Part shown: positions 19,666 through 27,583 of the stretch, piece after piece | How positions within the stretch are numbered: the stretch's first letter is position 1 | How the letters are laid out: every line of letters starts with the position of its first letter | Assembly (NCBI GenBank): GCA_902475545.1 | Contig: CABRZP010000016.1 | Location: 1 to 40,648, forward strand | Direction of reading: 5' to 3' | DNA length: 40,648 bases | From: an uncultured bacterium | GTDB lineage: Bacteria > Cyanobacteriota > Vampirovibrionia > Gastranaerophilales > Gastranaerophilaceae | Translations under genes and position numbers: made by a program | The notes under the pieces: model-generated | What the model saw: only the letters and a program-made list of their open reading frames with translations | The model's database searches: none | Told to the model about the DNA's origin: nothing

Positions 19666-20093
19666 TGCTGTAATATTTCTTCAAAATCATCATCGGTAAG
19701 TTTGAGATATGGTCTTGCAGGAATTTTAACTTTTTTATTTCTGCCGGCTTTTCCTCCGAGTTGATGAATTGCGGCATAATCTTTATTTGAGCCGATAACG
19801 GCGGAGTCATCATCATATTGAGTATTAACTGAAGCAGCGAGTTGACCTGAAACTTGCAAAATTTGTCCAGGCCATTTGTGAATCTTTTTTCGTTGTTCTT
19901 TTCTTTCTTCGCTCAAGTCGACCCATTTATCAGGTCTGCCTTCTTCTTTAAAGTTTTCTTCAGTCGAAGATGCGAAAATACCTGCGATGTTTTTCATCAA
20001 CGGTCGCAGGTTTTCGCCACTTTTTGCAAGCTCAAACAGTTTTTCATTTACTGCTTTATTGTCGATTTTTATTTCAATCGGCTTATCTGCCAT
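19644..20093 (-). CDS. Phage virion morphogenesis protein (Mu gpG / tail completion-like)
   Basis: 149 aa from MADKPIEIKIDNKAVNEKL. The pattern fits the Phage_tail_S/gpG family: a helical start, F-x-E-EGRPDKWVDLSEERK, ILQVSGQLAASV, then IGSNKDYAAIHQLGG and a final IPARPYLKLTDDD. These proteins act in head-tail joining or tail completion of Mu-like phages. An extra 11 codons upstream (to 20126) overlap dam more deeply and look unconserved. It overlaps dam by 11 nt. No capsid, portal, terminase or other tail genes are present, so this is a prophage remnant. Confidence 0.85.
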   Translation of the reverse strand: MADKPIEIKIDNKAVNEKLFELAKSGENLRPLMKNIAGIFASSTEENFKEEGRPDKWVDLSEERKEQRKKIHKWPGQILQVSGQLAASVNTQYDDDSAVIGSNKDYAAIHQLGGKAGRNKKVKIPARPYLKLTDDDFEEILQQITLYLK

Positions 20094-20898
20094 TTTTAAA
20101 AATTTCCTTAATAGGATAATTGGCAATCAATAATTCTTTAAAGGTTTTGTTTAGCCTGTCAGTTCCTTGTCGGTTATTGATTCCGTTTTGGCGTTCGATT
20201 TCAACCATCTCATAGCCTTTGTATAGTTCTCGGATTTTCGGTGAATCATCATAAGAAAGCAAAAATCTGCCTTTGATATTGCCAAGAACTTCTCTCAAAC
20301 GTTCATGGTCGAAATCTTCGGTTGATGTAACTTCATAGCCACAGCCTTTAGAATATGGAGGATCACAGTAGAAAAATGCATTTTCAAAATCGTATTGTTT
20401 AATGAGTTTTTCAAAGTCACGATTTTCGATCATAACTTTATCAAGACGTTTATGTATTGCATCAATCTTCTCAGGAACATTTTTTAAGGATTTGCAGGCA
20501 CCGCCCGATGAACATTTTACAGTTCCGAAAGTGTTGCCCTTACCACCGAATGAACGAGTGATTAAATAATAAAATTGGACTGCTTTTTGAATATCAGTTA
20601 TCGGAGTTGAATTCATAAATTGGAAGAAAATCTCACGAGAGCCAAGAAGATAATTAAATTCCTCTTTAAAAGCATTCGGGTGATATTTCACGATGCGAAA
20701 CAGATTTACAAGACGGCTGTCGAGGTCGTTGTAGATTTCTAAATCAGCCCATTTATCTTTATAAAACAAAATCCAACCGCCACCGCCAAATGGCTCAATA
20801 TACGATTTGATATCTGTTGGAATTAACGGCTCAATTACTTTTCTTAGTAATCTTTTACCACCAACCCAATTAATCAAAGATTTTTTATCAATAGTCAT
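20083..20898 (-). CDS. D12-class DNA adenine N6-methyltransferase (Dam-like)
   Basis: 271 aa. The SAM-binding motif lies in NWVGGKRLL and EPFGGGGW, and the catalytic motif is D179-P-P-Y182 (FYCDPPYSKG). Length and order match Dam/phage T4 Dam-type enzymes; the target sequence cannot be read off. Shine-Dalgarno AAGGAG 7 nt before ATG. No restriction enzyme gene is beside it. Its overlap with the phage gpG-like gene marks it as a phage-borne orphan methylase, probably protecting phage DNA from host restriction. Confidence 0.9.
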   Translation of the reverse strand: MTIDKKSLINWVGGKRLLRKVIEPLIPTDIKSYIEPFGGGGWILFYKDKWADLEIYNDLDSRLVNLFRIVKYHPNAFKEEFNYLLGSREIFFQFMNSTPITDIQKAVQFYYLITRSFGGKGNTFGTVKCSSGGACKSLKNVPEKIDAIHKRLDKVMIENRDFEKLIKQYDFENAFFYCDPPYSKGCGYEVTSTEDFDHERLREVLGNIKGRFLLSYDDSPKIRELYKGYEMVEIERQNGINNRQGTDRLNKTFKELLIANYPIKEIFKNGR

Positions 20899-20909
20899 TC
20901 TAAACTCCT

Positions 20910-21060
20910 TTAAGTTATGTTCAAATTCTTTTTATTTAAACCCTGATAATTAGCACCTTTATTTATTCCACAGCCAGTTTTGCAACGATTATATGTTGAT
21001 TGTTTGATTGGCTCTAATTGTTGTTCAAAATAATATTTTTTGTTTTTAGAGAAGAAAAAC
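20910..21060 (-). pseudogene. Tail end of an unidentified phage-unit gene
   Basis: An open minus-strand frame ends at TAA 20910-20912, just before the dam ribosome binding site. It reads EQQLEPIKQSTYNRCKTGCG, then INKGANYQGLNKK. No start is visible and the upper limit is arbitrary. The two cysteines (CKTGC) and tight spacing to dam suggest the real C-terminus of a lost gene. It overlaps the start of the plus-strand gene at 21018, so one of the two calls is over-long. Confidence 0.35.
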
Positions 21061-21587
21061 AAATATTCAAAGATTTGAAATTTATTTATATTTTAGATAA
21101 TGATGCTGATTATCCATATATTATAAAATGTCCAATTATTGCATCAAGTAGAAATACCTATACTATAAATATAAAAACAAGAGAAAAAACAGATAACACT
21201 TACGAAGGTGAATTGTGGACTACTTATGAGCATTATACTGAAAAGAAAATTTTAAAATCTAAAATAAATTCGCACCCCGGATATGATGGAATGACCTCAT
21301 ATCCTTTTGCATTAGCCAATTTGCTATTATTACAAAAAAATCATATTCTGGACAGATTGTATAAAAGTAATGACGTTGAAGCATATAAAAGATACATTAT
21401 TGCATCAAAACGTGGTTTAATTTTTGGTTTAGAATATATTGCTAGATATTTTAAAATGCATTATATATTTAGGTTAGAAGATGATACAACATTAAATCAA
21501 GAAAACATTGAGGAAATTAGTAACCGCTACTTCTCACAAAAAATAATAAAGAATTTTGAACCGGAGGATGTTCCGACTTTTTGGTAA
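21018..21587 (+). CDS. Hypothetical protein, probably 5'-truncated
   Basis: 189 codons, TTG start, no ribosome binding site, not recognised. The early part (LKFIYILDNDADYPYI) has a strand followed by acidic residues. Later parts are helical: GYDGMTSYPFALANLLLLQK and IFGLEYIARYFKMHYIFRLEDD. The absent start signals and its place between phage remnants and the repeat-rich island edge suggest a fragment. It ends at TAA 21585-21587, and the AAATGCGAA-type repeats begin about 35 bp later. Confidence 0.45.
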   Translation: MLFKIIFFVFREEKQIFKDLKFIYILDNDADYPYIIKCPIIASSRNTYTINIKTREKTDNTYEGELWTTYEHYTEKKILKSKINSHPGYDGMTSYPFALANLLLLQKNHILDRLYKSNDVEAYKRYIIASKRGLIFGLEYIARYFKMHYIFRLEDDTTLNQENIEEISNRYFSQKIIKNFEPEDVPTFW

Positions 21588-21866
21588 AAATTTCCGACTA
21601 AAATTTCAAAAGTCCTGTACCAGATTTCGCATTTTAACCGTACAAGATGTAAACACAGCCTAAACTTCGGCTATATTAGGGTTTTAGCCAACTGTCCATT
21701 GAGAGGACAAATTCGGACAACTCAGATACTTTTCAAGACAGTTCAAATGCGAATTTTGGAATAGTTCCGACTGTTATTTTTCAAACACACAGGAGAATAC
21801 AGCCGATTTCGCATTTTAACCGTACATTCCTGAAATGTCCGTTCAAATACAAAATTCTTTGTAGCC
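21588..21866. repeat. Repeat-rich right edge of the island, non-coding
   Basis: No convincing gene. A 22-bp sequence starting GATTTCGCATTTTAACC occurs identically at 21623-21644 and 21805-21826. An opposite-facing relative, TTCAAATGCGAATTTTGG, lies at 21743-21760; it matches the left-edge copy at 14363 over about 25 bp with 2 differences (TTCAAATGCGAA, then TTTGG, ATAGTT). The word TTCCGACT occurs three times (21572, 21592, 21766). A degenerate copy (TTCAAATACAAAATT) lies at 21842. Confidence 0.7.
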
Positions 21867-21868
21867 AT

Positions 21869-21897
21869 AAAAAAACGAGGTCTAAACCCTCGTTTTT
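21869..21897 (-). terminator. Terminator of tRNA-Phe
   Basis: Stem AAAAACGAGG (21871-21880) with CCTCGTTTTT (21888-21897) and a T run on the minus strand, just downstream of the tRNA. Confidence 0.8.
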
Positions 21898-21903
21898 TTT
21901 AAA

Positions 21904-21979
21904 TGGTGCCGCAACTCGGAATTGAACCAAGGACACAGGGATTTTCAGTCCCTTGCTCTACCAACTGAGCTATTGCGGC
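21904..21979 (-). tRNA. tRNA-Phe (GAA)
   Basis: 76 nt including an encoded CCA. Acceptor GCCGCAA/TTGCGGC, D arm GCTC...GAGC, anticodon stem AGGGA/TCCCT with loop CTGAAAA (anticodon GAA, 21944-21946), and T arm CTTGG-TTCAATT-CCGAG. All four stems pair. Its 3' end points at the accessory island, but no second copy of that end is seen at the left border. Confidence 0.97.
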
Positions 21980-22018
21980 TAGTTATTTATTCTGTAGTTA
22001 ACTTCAACTACGTTTTTT

Positions 22019-22046
22019 ATTATACATGTTCAAATTTGAAAGTCAA
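22019..22046 (-). promoter_or_regulatory. Promoter of tRNA-Phe
   Basis: Minus strand: TTGACT (22041-22046), 16-bp spacer, TATAAT (22019-22024), about 40 bp before the tRNA. Confidence 0.75.
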
Positions 22047-22195
22047 GATATTTTTTGAGTTAAAACATTATAGCAAATATAATCATTATTAAACCAAATA
22101 TCGCAAGAATATTAGCATTAACTCTATACGTAGGATATAATGTATCATTTTTATTCTAATTTTAAAACTTAGAATTTACTCGGCATATACAAACC

Positions 22196-22771
22196 TTAAG
22201 AAGACTGTCCTGCCAGATATAAAGTCACATTACGACCTTCTAACTGAGGCTTTTTCTCAATCTGAATACTATCGTTTTCTAAATCTGCTATAAATCTGTT
22301 TAGTAAATCAAATGCAAGATTAGAATGTTGCATTTCGCGACCTCTCAACATAACAACAATTTTCACTTTATTACCTTGAGAAATGAATTTTCTAACGCTT
22401 TTCAAACGAACTTCATAATCATGAACATCAATTTTATAACGAACTTTTACTTCTTTTATTTCAACAACATGCTGTTTTTTCTTAGCTTCTTTAGCTCTTT
22501 TTGCTAGTTCGTATTTATATTTGCCATAATCTAAAATTTTTGCTACAGGAGGAGCCTGATTAGGGCTTATCAATACTAAATCCAGACCTGCATCATCTGC
22601 CATTTGCAAGGCTTTGGATGTTGGAACAACTCCATGGTTTTCACCATTTTCATCAATTAATCGTACCTCTGTTGAACGTATACGTTCATTCATTATTGTT
22701 TTGTCCCTATCCTTTGCGGATCTATTATCGTTAGCTATTGTTATATCTCCTATATTATGTACTACACTCAT
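22196..22771 (-). CDS. infC: Translation initiation factor IF-3
   Basis: 191 aa. IF-3 binds the 30S subunit and discriminates start codons and initiator tRNA. The N-domain pattern NERIRSTEVRLIDENGE and GVVPTSKAL, the linker PPVAKILDYGKYKYE, and the C-domain IKEVKVRYKIDVHDYEVRLK and VVMLRGREMQH are all present. The protein carries about 26 extra N-terminal residues before NERIR. ATG 22771 has no Shine-Dalgarno sequence; a shorter start at the Met of MNERIR is possible. The usual rpmI-rplT partners do not follow; about 130 bp of sequence without a clear gene comes next. Confidence 0.96.
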   Translation of the reverse strand: MSVVHNIGDITIANDNRSAKDRDKTIMNERIRSTEVRLIDENGENHGVVPTSKALQMADDAGLDLVLISPNQAPPVAKILDYGKYKYELAKRAKEAKKKQHVVEIKEVKVRYKIDVHDYEVRLKSVRKFISQGNKVKIVVMLRGREMQHSNLAFDLLNRFIADLENDSIQIEKKPQLEGRNVTLYLAGQSS

Positions 22772-22986
22772 ACTTATAACATAAAAAGAAAAAATATGCT
22801 ATATATTACTTCAAAGACATTATTAAGAATTGTAAACCGTTTAAAAGCCCGATAATAATAGGATGTACAAAAATGTTTAAATTTATCAAAAAGATTATTA
22901 AAGTTTTTTGATATACATCCGATATACACATTGTTAAGATTCAGGATATGATTTACCCGATAAAAATTAAATAAGGAGTTTTAAGT

Positions 22987-23145
22987 ATGGAAACAACACA
23001 AGCTGAAATGATGAGATCAATGAACATCGCAGAAATCGATTTATCAGAAGATTTAGTTATGGAATGTATGGATGTGTCAGTACCAATTCAAAATCTATTC
23101 GATGAATGTTTAAATTTCATTTCAGTTAATGATTTTAATGTTTAA
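22987..23145 (+). CDS. Small acidic orphan protein, 52 aa
   Basis: Not recognised. The sequence begins METTQAEMMRSMNIAEIDLS, is acidic and rich in Met, and includes CMDVSVPIQNLFDECL with two cysteines. It is supported as a gene by a strong AAGGAG 7 nt before ATG, a perfect hairpin terminator 20 bp after the stop, and its place as a stand-alone transcription unit. The ~125-bp stretch before it carries an inverted pair GGATGTA (22861) / TACATCC (22914) and a direct repeat GATATACA (22910, 22921), perhaps regulatory. No signal peptide or membrane helix. Confidence 0.7.
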   Translation: METTQAEMMRSMNIAEIDLSEDLVMECMDVSVPIQNLFDECLNFISVNDFNV

Positions 23146-23165
23146 AATCATTCCAAAACAATTTC

Positions 23166-23206
23166 AAAAAGAGTAAGATAACCAAAAATCTTACTCTTTT
23201 TGTTTT
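23166..23206 (+). terminator. Terminator of the 52-aa gene
   Basis: Fourteen-base perfect stem AAAAAGAGTAAGAT (23166-23179) / ATCTTACTCTTTTT (23188-23201), then T-rich sequence. Confidence 0.9.
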
Positions 23207-23289
23207 ATAAACAGAAATTTACAATTAACCTGTCGTGTATATACAGAAAAGTTAAATTGTAATAGAATATTGCACAGAAGGGAGCAAAC

Positions 23290-25422
23290 ATGAAAAATTC
23301 ATTAGCCACTATTGCAAAAATATCATTAATCTTATGTTTACTCAACGGATATGCATTTGGAAATTTCAGAGAACATTTTGATTTAGGTCAAAATTATATG
23401 CAAAACTATCAATATTCAAGTGCAATAACAGAATTCAAAAGTGCATTAAGAATAAATTATTTAGATAATTCAGCCAGAATTAACTTGGTCAATGCATACT
23501 TGGCAAGAGCCTCCGAATATGGCAATAAAGATGGTGCATGGGGCAAAGCGGCAGATGATTTCAGAAGTGCTTTATTTTATTTGACATATTATCCTAAGAA
23601 TCAAACAAATATTCAAAATTCGGCAGTTGTAATCAATCAAGCTACTCAAAACTTAGAAATATGTTTAAATGCAACAAATTTTGACCGTTCTGCTCAAAAC
23701 AGATTTAATACTGCAAAAAGACTTCGTGCCGAAGGTAATTTTGCGGCAGCAGCATACGAATTTAATCATGCTTTAGGAAGTAAAGAACTCCAAAAAAACA
23801 GCTTTGAACAAATCGGTGATATCATGAAATTATTAGGGAATGAGCCTAAAGCTGCGGAATACTACAAAAAAGCTGTTTCTGTAGAACCAACAGATCTTAA
23901 CTTAAGATTATCCTATGCTAAAATTTTGGATAATATTGGAGAATCTGACGCAGCTTTAAATGAATACAGCTATGTATTAGAAAAATCAACAACCGAGAAT
24001 TCTGATATCTTATATACACTTGAAAAAACATTTGCAAAAAAAGTCAAAAACACACCTAATAATGGAAACCTAAATGCTAATATGGGTGCAATTTTACAAA
24101 AAGAAGGCAGATTTGATGAGGCTTTAACCTATTACAAACAAGCCGAAGCTTTAGACCCTTCTAATATCAACACAAGAATAAATGTTGGAACCCTTTATCA
24201 ACAAAAAGGGGATTACAGAACAGCTATAAAAGCTTATGAATCCGTACTCATACTCTACCCGAATAACGTTAATGCTAATTATTACAGAGCTCAATGCTAT
24301 GATAAATTGGGAGACAATAAAGTTGCTCAAGAAGCATATAAAAAGGTCATAGCACTTGATCCAAAGATGGGGGATGTAATAAAAGAACAAATGATTCAAA
24401 ATGTCAAAAAGACAACTTCTCCTCAACAATTTGTTGAATATGTTAATACAAATCTTGCAGATGCAAATCCTTCCGGCTACCTGTATGATTATGCAATAGA
24501 GCTACATAAAGACGGTAAAATTGATAATGCTATATATATGTATCAACAGGCAATCAAATCTAACGGAAATAACCCTGAGATGTATGTTAATTTAGCTTTA
24601 GCTCAAGCTCAGGGAAATGATTTTGACAATGCATTATCAACTTTAAAAACAGCACAAACCAAATTTCCACAAGCAAAAAACATTTCAGATACAACCAAAA
24701 ATATTGCTGAAATGAAGACAAATAATTTAATAACAAAAGCCGCAGAATATTATAATAAAAAAGATTATAAAAAAGCTATTTCAATGTATCAAAGTATAAC
24801 TCCAAATACTGTAGAAAGTTTACTGGGTACTGCAAATTGCTATCAAGAACTCGGAGATAGTAAAAATGCAATTGAATATTATAAGAAAGCATTTTCACTA
24901 AAACCTATGGATTCAGATATCGCTTACTACATTGCAGTACTATACGGAGAACAAGAAGATTATACATCTGCAAAAACATACTTACAAAAAGCAATTACAC
25001 TAAACAAAAACAATCAGCAAGCAGTTGAATATCTTGCATCAATTGAAGAAGCTGACAAATCAAATCTGCTAAATGATGCAATTGCACTTTATGATGAAAA
25101 CAAACTCGACGAAAGTTTAGTTAAATTTAACGAATTATTATCCCAAGATAAACAAAATTCATACGCTTTATATTATCGTGGTATGATTTATGATACAAAA
25201 GAACAAAGAACAGAAGCTATTGCAGACTTAAAGCAAGCATACAATCTGAATAAAGAATTCACTATTTGTAATTACTTAATTGCCTCTGATTATGATGCAT
25301 TGGGAAAATACAAAGATGCATATAACTATTATACAGCTTATGCAAATTCAGAAGTTCAAGATGATGAATATAAACAGTATGCAAAAGCTCGAGCCGAAGA
25401 ACTAAAAGAATATGCAAAATAA
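23290..25422 (+). CDS. Secreted TPR-repeat protein
   Basis: 710 aa. A signal peptide (about 1-24, ending NGYAFG) is followed by around a dozen tetratricopeptide repeats almost to the C-terminus; clear ones are EALTYYKQAEALDPSNINTR, TAIKAYESVLILYPNN and NAIEYYKKAFSLKPMD. Such proteins are scaffolds for envelope complexes in the periplasm or at the outer membrane. GGGAG lies before the ATG. A plausible weak promoter (TATACA, 17 bp, TAGAAT at 23240-23268) precedes it. It overlaps the next gene by 11 nt, so translation is probably coupled. Specific partner unknown. Confidence 0.85.
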   Translation: MKNSLATIAKISLILCLLNGYAFGNFREHFDLGQNYMQNYQYSSAITEFKSALRINYLDNSARINLVNAYLARASEYGNKDGAWGKAADDFRSALFYLTYYPKNQTNIQNSAVVINQATQNLEICLNATNFDRSAQNRFNTAKRLRAEGNFAAAAYEFNHALGSKELQKNSFEQIGDIMKLLGNEPKAAEYYKKAVSVEPTDLNLRLSYAKILDNIGESDAALNEYSYVLEKSTTENSDILYTLEKTFAKKVKNTPNNGNLNANMGAILQKEGRFDEALTYYKQAEALDPSNINTRINVGTLYQQKGDYRTAIKAYESVLILYPNNVNANYYRAQCYDKLGDNKVAQEAYKKVIALDPKMGDVIKEQMIQNVKKTTSPQQFVEYVNTNLADANPSGYLYDYAIELHKDGKIDNAIYMYQQAIKSNGNNPEMYVNLALAQAQGNDFDNALSTLKTAQTKFPQAKNISDTTKNIAEMKTNNLITKAAEYYNKKDYKKAISMYQSITPNTVESLLGTANCYQELGDSKNAIEYYKKAFSLKPMDSDIAYYIAVLYGEQEDYTSAKTYLQKAITLNKNNQQAVEYLASIEEADKSNLLNDAIALYDENKLDESLVKFNELLSQDKQNSYALYYRGMIYDTKEQRTEAIADLKQAYNLNKEFTICNYLIASDYDALGKYKDAYNYYTAYANSEVQDDEYKQYAKARAEELKEYAK

Positions 25423-26389
25423 TGAAAAAGTAAAACAATTAATACAAAGTAAGGTATCTCTTGCCCCAATGGCAGGTATCACAGATTATGTATTGCGTTC
25501 TCTTGTTAGAAAATATTCTCCTGAATGTCTTTTAACAACAGAAATGATTAGTTCTGAATTTTTAGCACAAAATGTACAGACTGAAATTACTAAACTTGAT
25601 ACAAATCATCACCCTATTGTGTACCAAATTTGCGGACATAAACCGCATTTAATGAAATATTCAGCTGAATACTTATCGCAATTTGCCGATATGATTGACA
25701 TAAATATGGGCTGTCCGGTAAACAAAGTTGTAAAAGGGCAAGATGGTTCAGCCCTTATGCGAAATCCTTCACTTGCTGCAGATTTAGTAAAAGCAGTCAA
25801 AGATGGAACCGATAAACCGGTCAGTGTTAAATTTAGACTCGGTTATACAGCTTCAGAAATGAATTATGTAGAATTCGGACAGCAAATGCAGGAAGCCGGA
25901 GCTGAATTTATTACAATTCATGCAAGAACAAGGGCTCAATTTTACTCAGGAAATGCAGATTGGAAAAAGATTAAAGAACTGAAAGAAAATGTAGATATCC
26001 CTGTCTTTGCAAATGGAGATATAACATCGATAGAGGCTGCAATACAGTGTTTAGAAGAATCTAAAGCTGATGGTGTTGCCATAGGACGAGGAGTCCTAGG
26101 AGATCCTACTCTAATTGGCAGAATTGCACACTATTTTAAAACAGGTGAAAAATTACCAATTCCTTCTCTTTATGAGAAATTAGATATGATGAAAACACAT
26201 TTAGATGAAGAAATCAAGCTTAGAGGAGAGAATGTAGCTATTAAATTTTTCAGAAAATTTTACCCATTTTATATTGCGGGAATAAGAAATGCATCTAAAA
26301 TTCGCGGAGTAATGGTTTTAGAAGAAGATTATAATAAAATCCTTGAATACATAGATTATATAAAAAAAGAGAATATAGAGGTTGTTTAA
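25412..26389 (+). CDS. dusB: tRNA-dihydrouridine synthase (Dus, DusB-like)
   Basis: 325 aa, FMN/NADPH-dependent enzyme reducing uridine to dihydrouridine in the tRNA D-loop. Seen: LAPMAGITDYVLRSL at the start, catalytic Cys101 in DINMGCPVNKVVKGQDGSAL, the FMN-site segments SVKFRLGY and ITIHARTRAQFYSG, and FANGDI with GVAIGRGVLGDP. Length and motif set fit DusB. It overlaps the TPR gene, an unusual pairing that may only reflect compact gene order. Confidence 0.92.
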   Translation: MQNNEKVKQLIQSKVSLAPMAGITDYVLRSLVRKYSPECLLTTEMISSEFLAQNVQTEITKLDTNHHPIVYQICGHKPHLMKYSAEYLSQFADMIDINMGCPVNKVVKGQDGSALMRNPSLAADLVKAVKDGTDKPVSVKFRLGYTASEMNYVEFGQQMQEAGAEFITIHARTRAQFYSGNADWKKIKELKENVDIPVFANGDITSIEAAIQCLEESKADGVAIGRGVLGDPTLIGRIAHYFKTGEKLPIPSLYEKLDMMKTHLDEEIKLRGENVAIKFFRKFYPFYIAGIRNASKIRGVMVLEEDYNKILEYIDYIKKENIEVV

Positions 26390-26439
26390 AAAATTTTTAA
26401 CATGATATATGTTATTGTTCTTTTACTGATTTCTTTTCT

Positions 26440-26820
26440 TTTGATTGCGACGCAAAGCGGATTGTGAGCAGAGGCTGAAAGGATTGGCGTTGAGCCAAAC
26501 CTGCAATGCCGTTTAATGCGAACAACCAAGAAAAAGAAATCAGCGGAAAGAAAAGAAAACACGCATGATTAAATGGTTCGAGTTATCAGAAACTACGTTT
26601 CTGAACCTTCCTAATCTATAAAACCCTCACCCGCCAGTGTAAGTTTCGCAAAGCTCAACAACACTGTCTCCCTCTCCCATTTTGAGAGGGTTGGGGAGAG
26701 GGAGTAATCTGGGGGTTCGGGGGCTTACCCCTGATTACTCGTATTATTTGTTCAGCGTTTTTCTCTTTCTTTGTTTTCGTTTCTTTCTCTTTTACTCGCA
26801 ATAAAAGAGAAAGAAATGAA
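26440..26820. repeat. Multi-hairpin intergenic element, no gene
   Basis: This ~500-bp gap is visibly richer in G and C in its middle than the rest of the window. It holds several dyads: CAGAAAC/GTTTCTG (26587-26603), CCCTCTCCC/GGGAGAGGG (26670-26702), GAGTAATC/GATTACTC (26702-26740, with GGGG/CCCC inside), and a perfect 15-bp stem TTTCTTTCTCTTTTA/TAAAAGAGAAAGAAA (26780-26816). The outer parts mirror each other as poly-pyrimidine and poly-purine tracts. An open frame across it on the minus strand is a by-product of composition. It looks like a dispersed mobile repeat of MITE type; copies elsewhere cannot be checked here. Confidence 0.6.
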
Positions 26821-26851
26821 AGAAGATAACATATATTTTGACAAAAACACC

Positions 26852-26879
26852 TTGATATTATGTAAAAAACTGTTATAAT
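26852..26879 (+). promoter_or_regulatory. Promoter of the 26887 gene (leaderless)
   Basis: TTGATA (26852-26857), 16-bp spacer, TATAAT (26874-26879), with 7 nt to ATG 26887 and no ribosome binding site. Confidence 0.7.
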
Positions 26880-26886
26880 AACTTGT

Positions 26887-27504
26887 ATGAGAGCACTTAT
26901 ATTACTTTTAGCTATAGTCTCATTTTTTGGACTAAGTTCAAATTCAGCATTTTCAGAAGAATTACAAAACATTCAACTGGAAATGCGAGAATATGACGAA
27001 ATCACATTACCTACAGGCACATTCATCCCAGTGATAAACCTGCAGGAAATATCCACTGAAACTTGTCCTGAAGGATACAAAGTAAAATTTATTGCTACTA
27101 ATGATTTATTTATGTATGAAACAAATATTATCCCACGGAATTCAGAATTCTACGGTTACATTGAGCAAATCCATGAACCGGTAATTGGAACAAATGCATC
27201 AATGAAAGTTAAAATAACTAAATTAGTTATGAACGATGGATTTGAAATCCCGATAAGAGGTTATCTTTATACCTCAAACGGCAACTTAATAGGCGGAGAA
27301 TTAACAGAACCTGCAGAATGGGTCAAAATGCCACACTACCAAAGTAAATTCCAAGGCATATCTTGGAACCATAGAGCAGCAACTCTTCAAGTCAGACCTG
27401 GCGGGAAAAGAGCAATGGGTAAACATACAAAAATTTCAACAGGGGAACAACAGATTATTATCCTAACAGCCCCGGCCTCAATTACACATACCCTGACAGA
27501 TTAA
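26887..27504 (+). CDS. Exported TrbI/VirB10-like beta-domain protein
   Basis: 205 aa. Signal peptide about 1-23 (LILLLAIVSFFGLSSNSAFS). The mature part has the strand pattern LPTGTFIPVINLQEIST...YKVKFIATNDLF...IPRNSEFYGYIEQIHEP, which recalls the C-terminal barrel domain of TrbI/VirB10 (an entry TGTxIPVxL and a later xPRxSxxxGxI). No other secretion-system genes are nearby. It is the first gene of a probable envelope operon running to 31192, and its leaderless promoter lies just after the repeat element. Its function within the TonB cluster is unknown. Confidence 0.7.
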   Translation: MRALILLLAIVSFFGLSSNSAFSEELQNIQLEMREYDEITLPTGTFIPVINLQEISTETCPEGYKVKFIATNDLFMYETNIIPRNSEFYGYIEQIHEPVIGTNASMKVKITKLVMNDGFEIPIRGYLYTSNGNLIGGELTEPAEWVKMPHYQSKFQGISWNHRAATLQVRPGGKRAMGKHTKISTGEQQIIILTAPASITHTLTD

Positions 27505-27583
27505 ACATTAAGCATTTGACAAAATGCTAAAATCAGGTAAAATTATATTGAAGATAATTATAGGGAGAAGGGATATACTAATA

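Noticed and set aside
21604..21830. CRISPR array or integron attC cluster from the AAATGCGAA repeats
   Set aside because: Copies have mixed orientation and irregular spacing, no cas or intI gene is seen, and the attC core triplets do not fit.
21743..21868. 41-codon ORF on the minus strand starting MATKNFVFERT
   Set aside because: It starts in the tRNA terminator, crosses the repeats and has no ribosome binding site. It also does not supply the missing N-terminus of the POT transporter.
21604..21979. Tyrosine-recombinase attachment site at the 3' end of tRNA-Phe
   Set aside because: The island lies on the correct side, but no second copy of the tRNA 3' end is found near 14340 and no integrase gene is present.
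22065..22160. Possible small membrane protein after infC (minus strand, YPTYRVNANILAIFGL)
   Set aside because: The frame looks protein-like and hydrophobic but has no start codon before an upstream stop. It may be a frameshifted remnant, too weak to call.
26655..26972. 105-codon minus-strand ORF across the multi-hairpin region
   Set aside because: Its sequence follows the hairpins and pyrimidine tract, overlaps the 26887 gene and its promoter, and has no translation signals.
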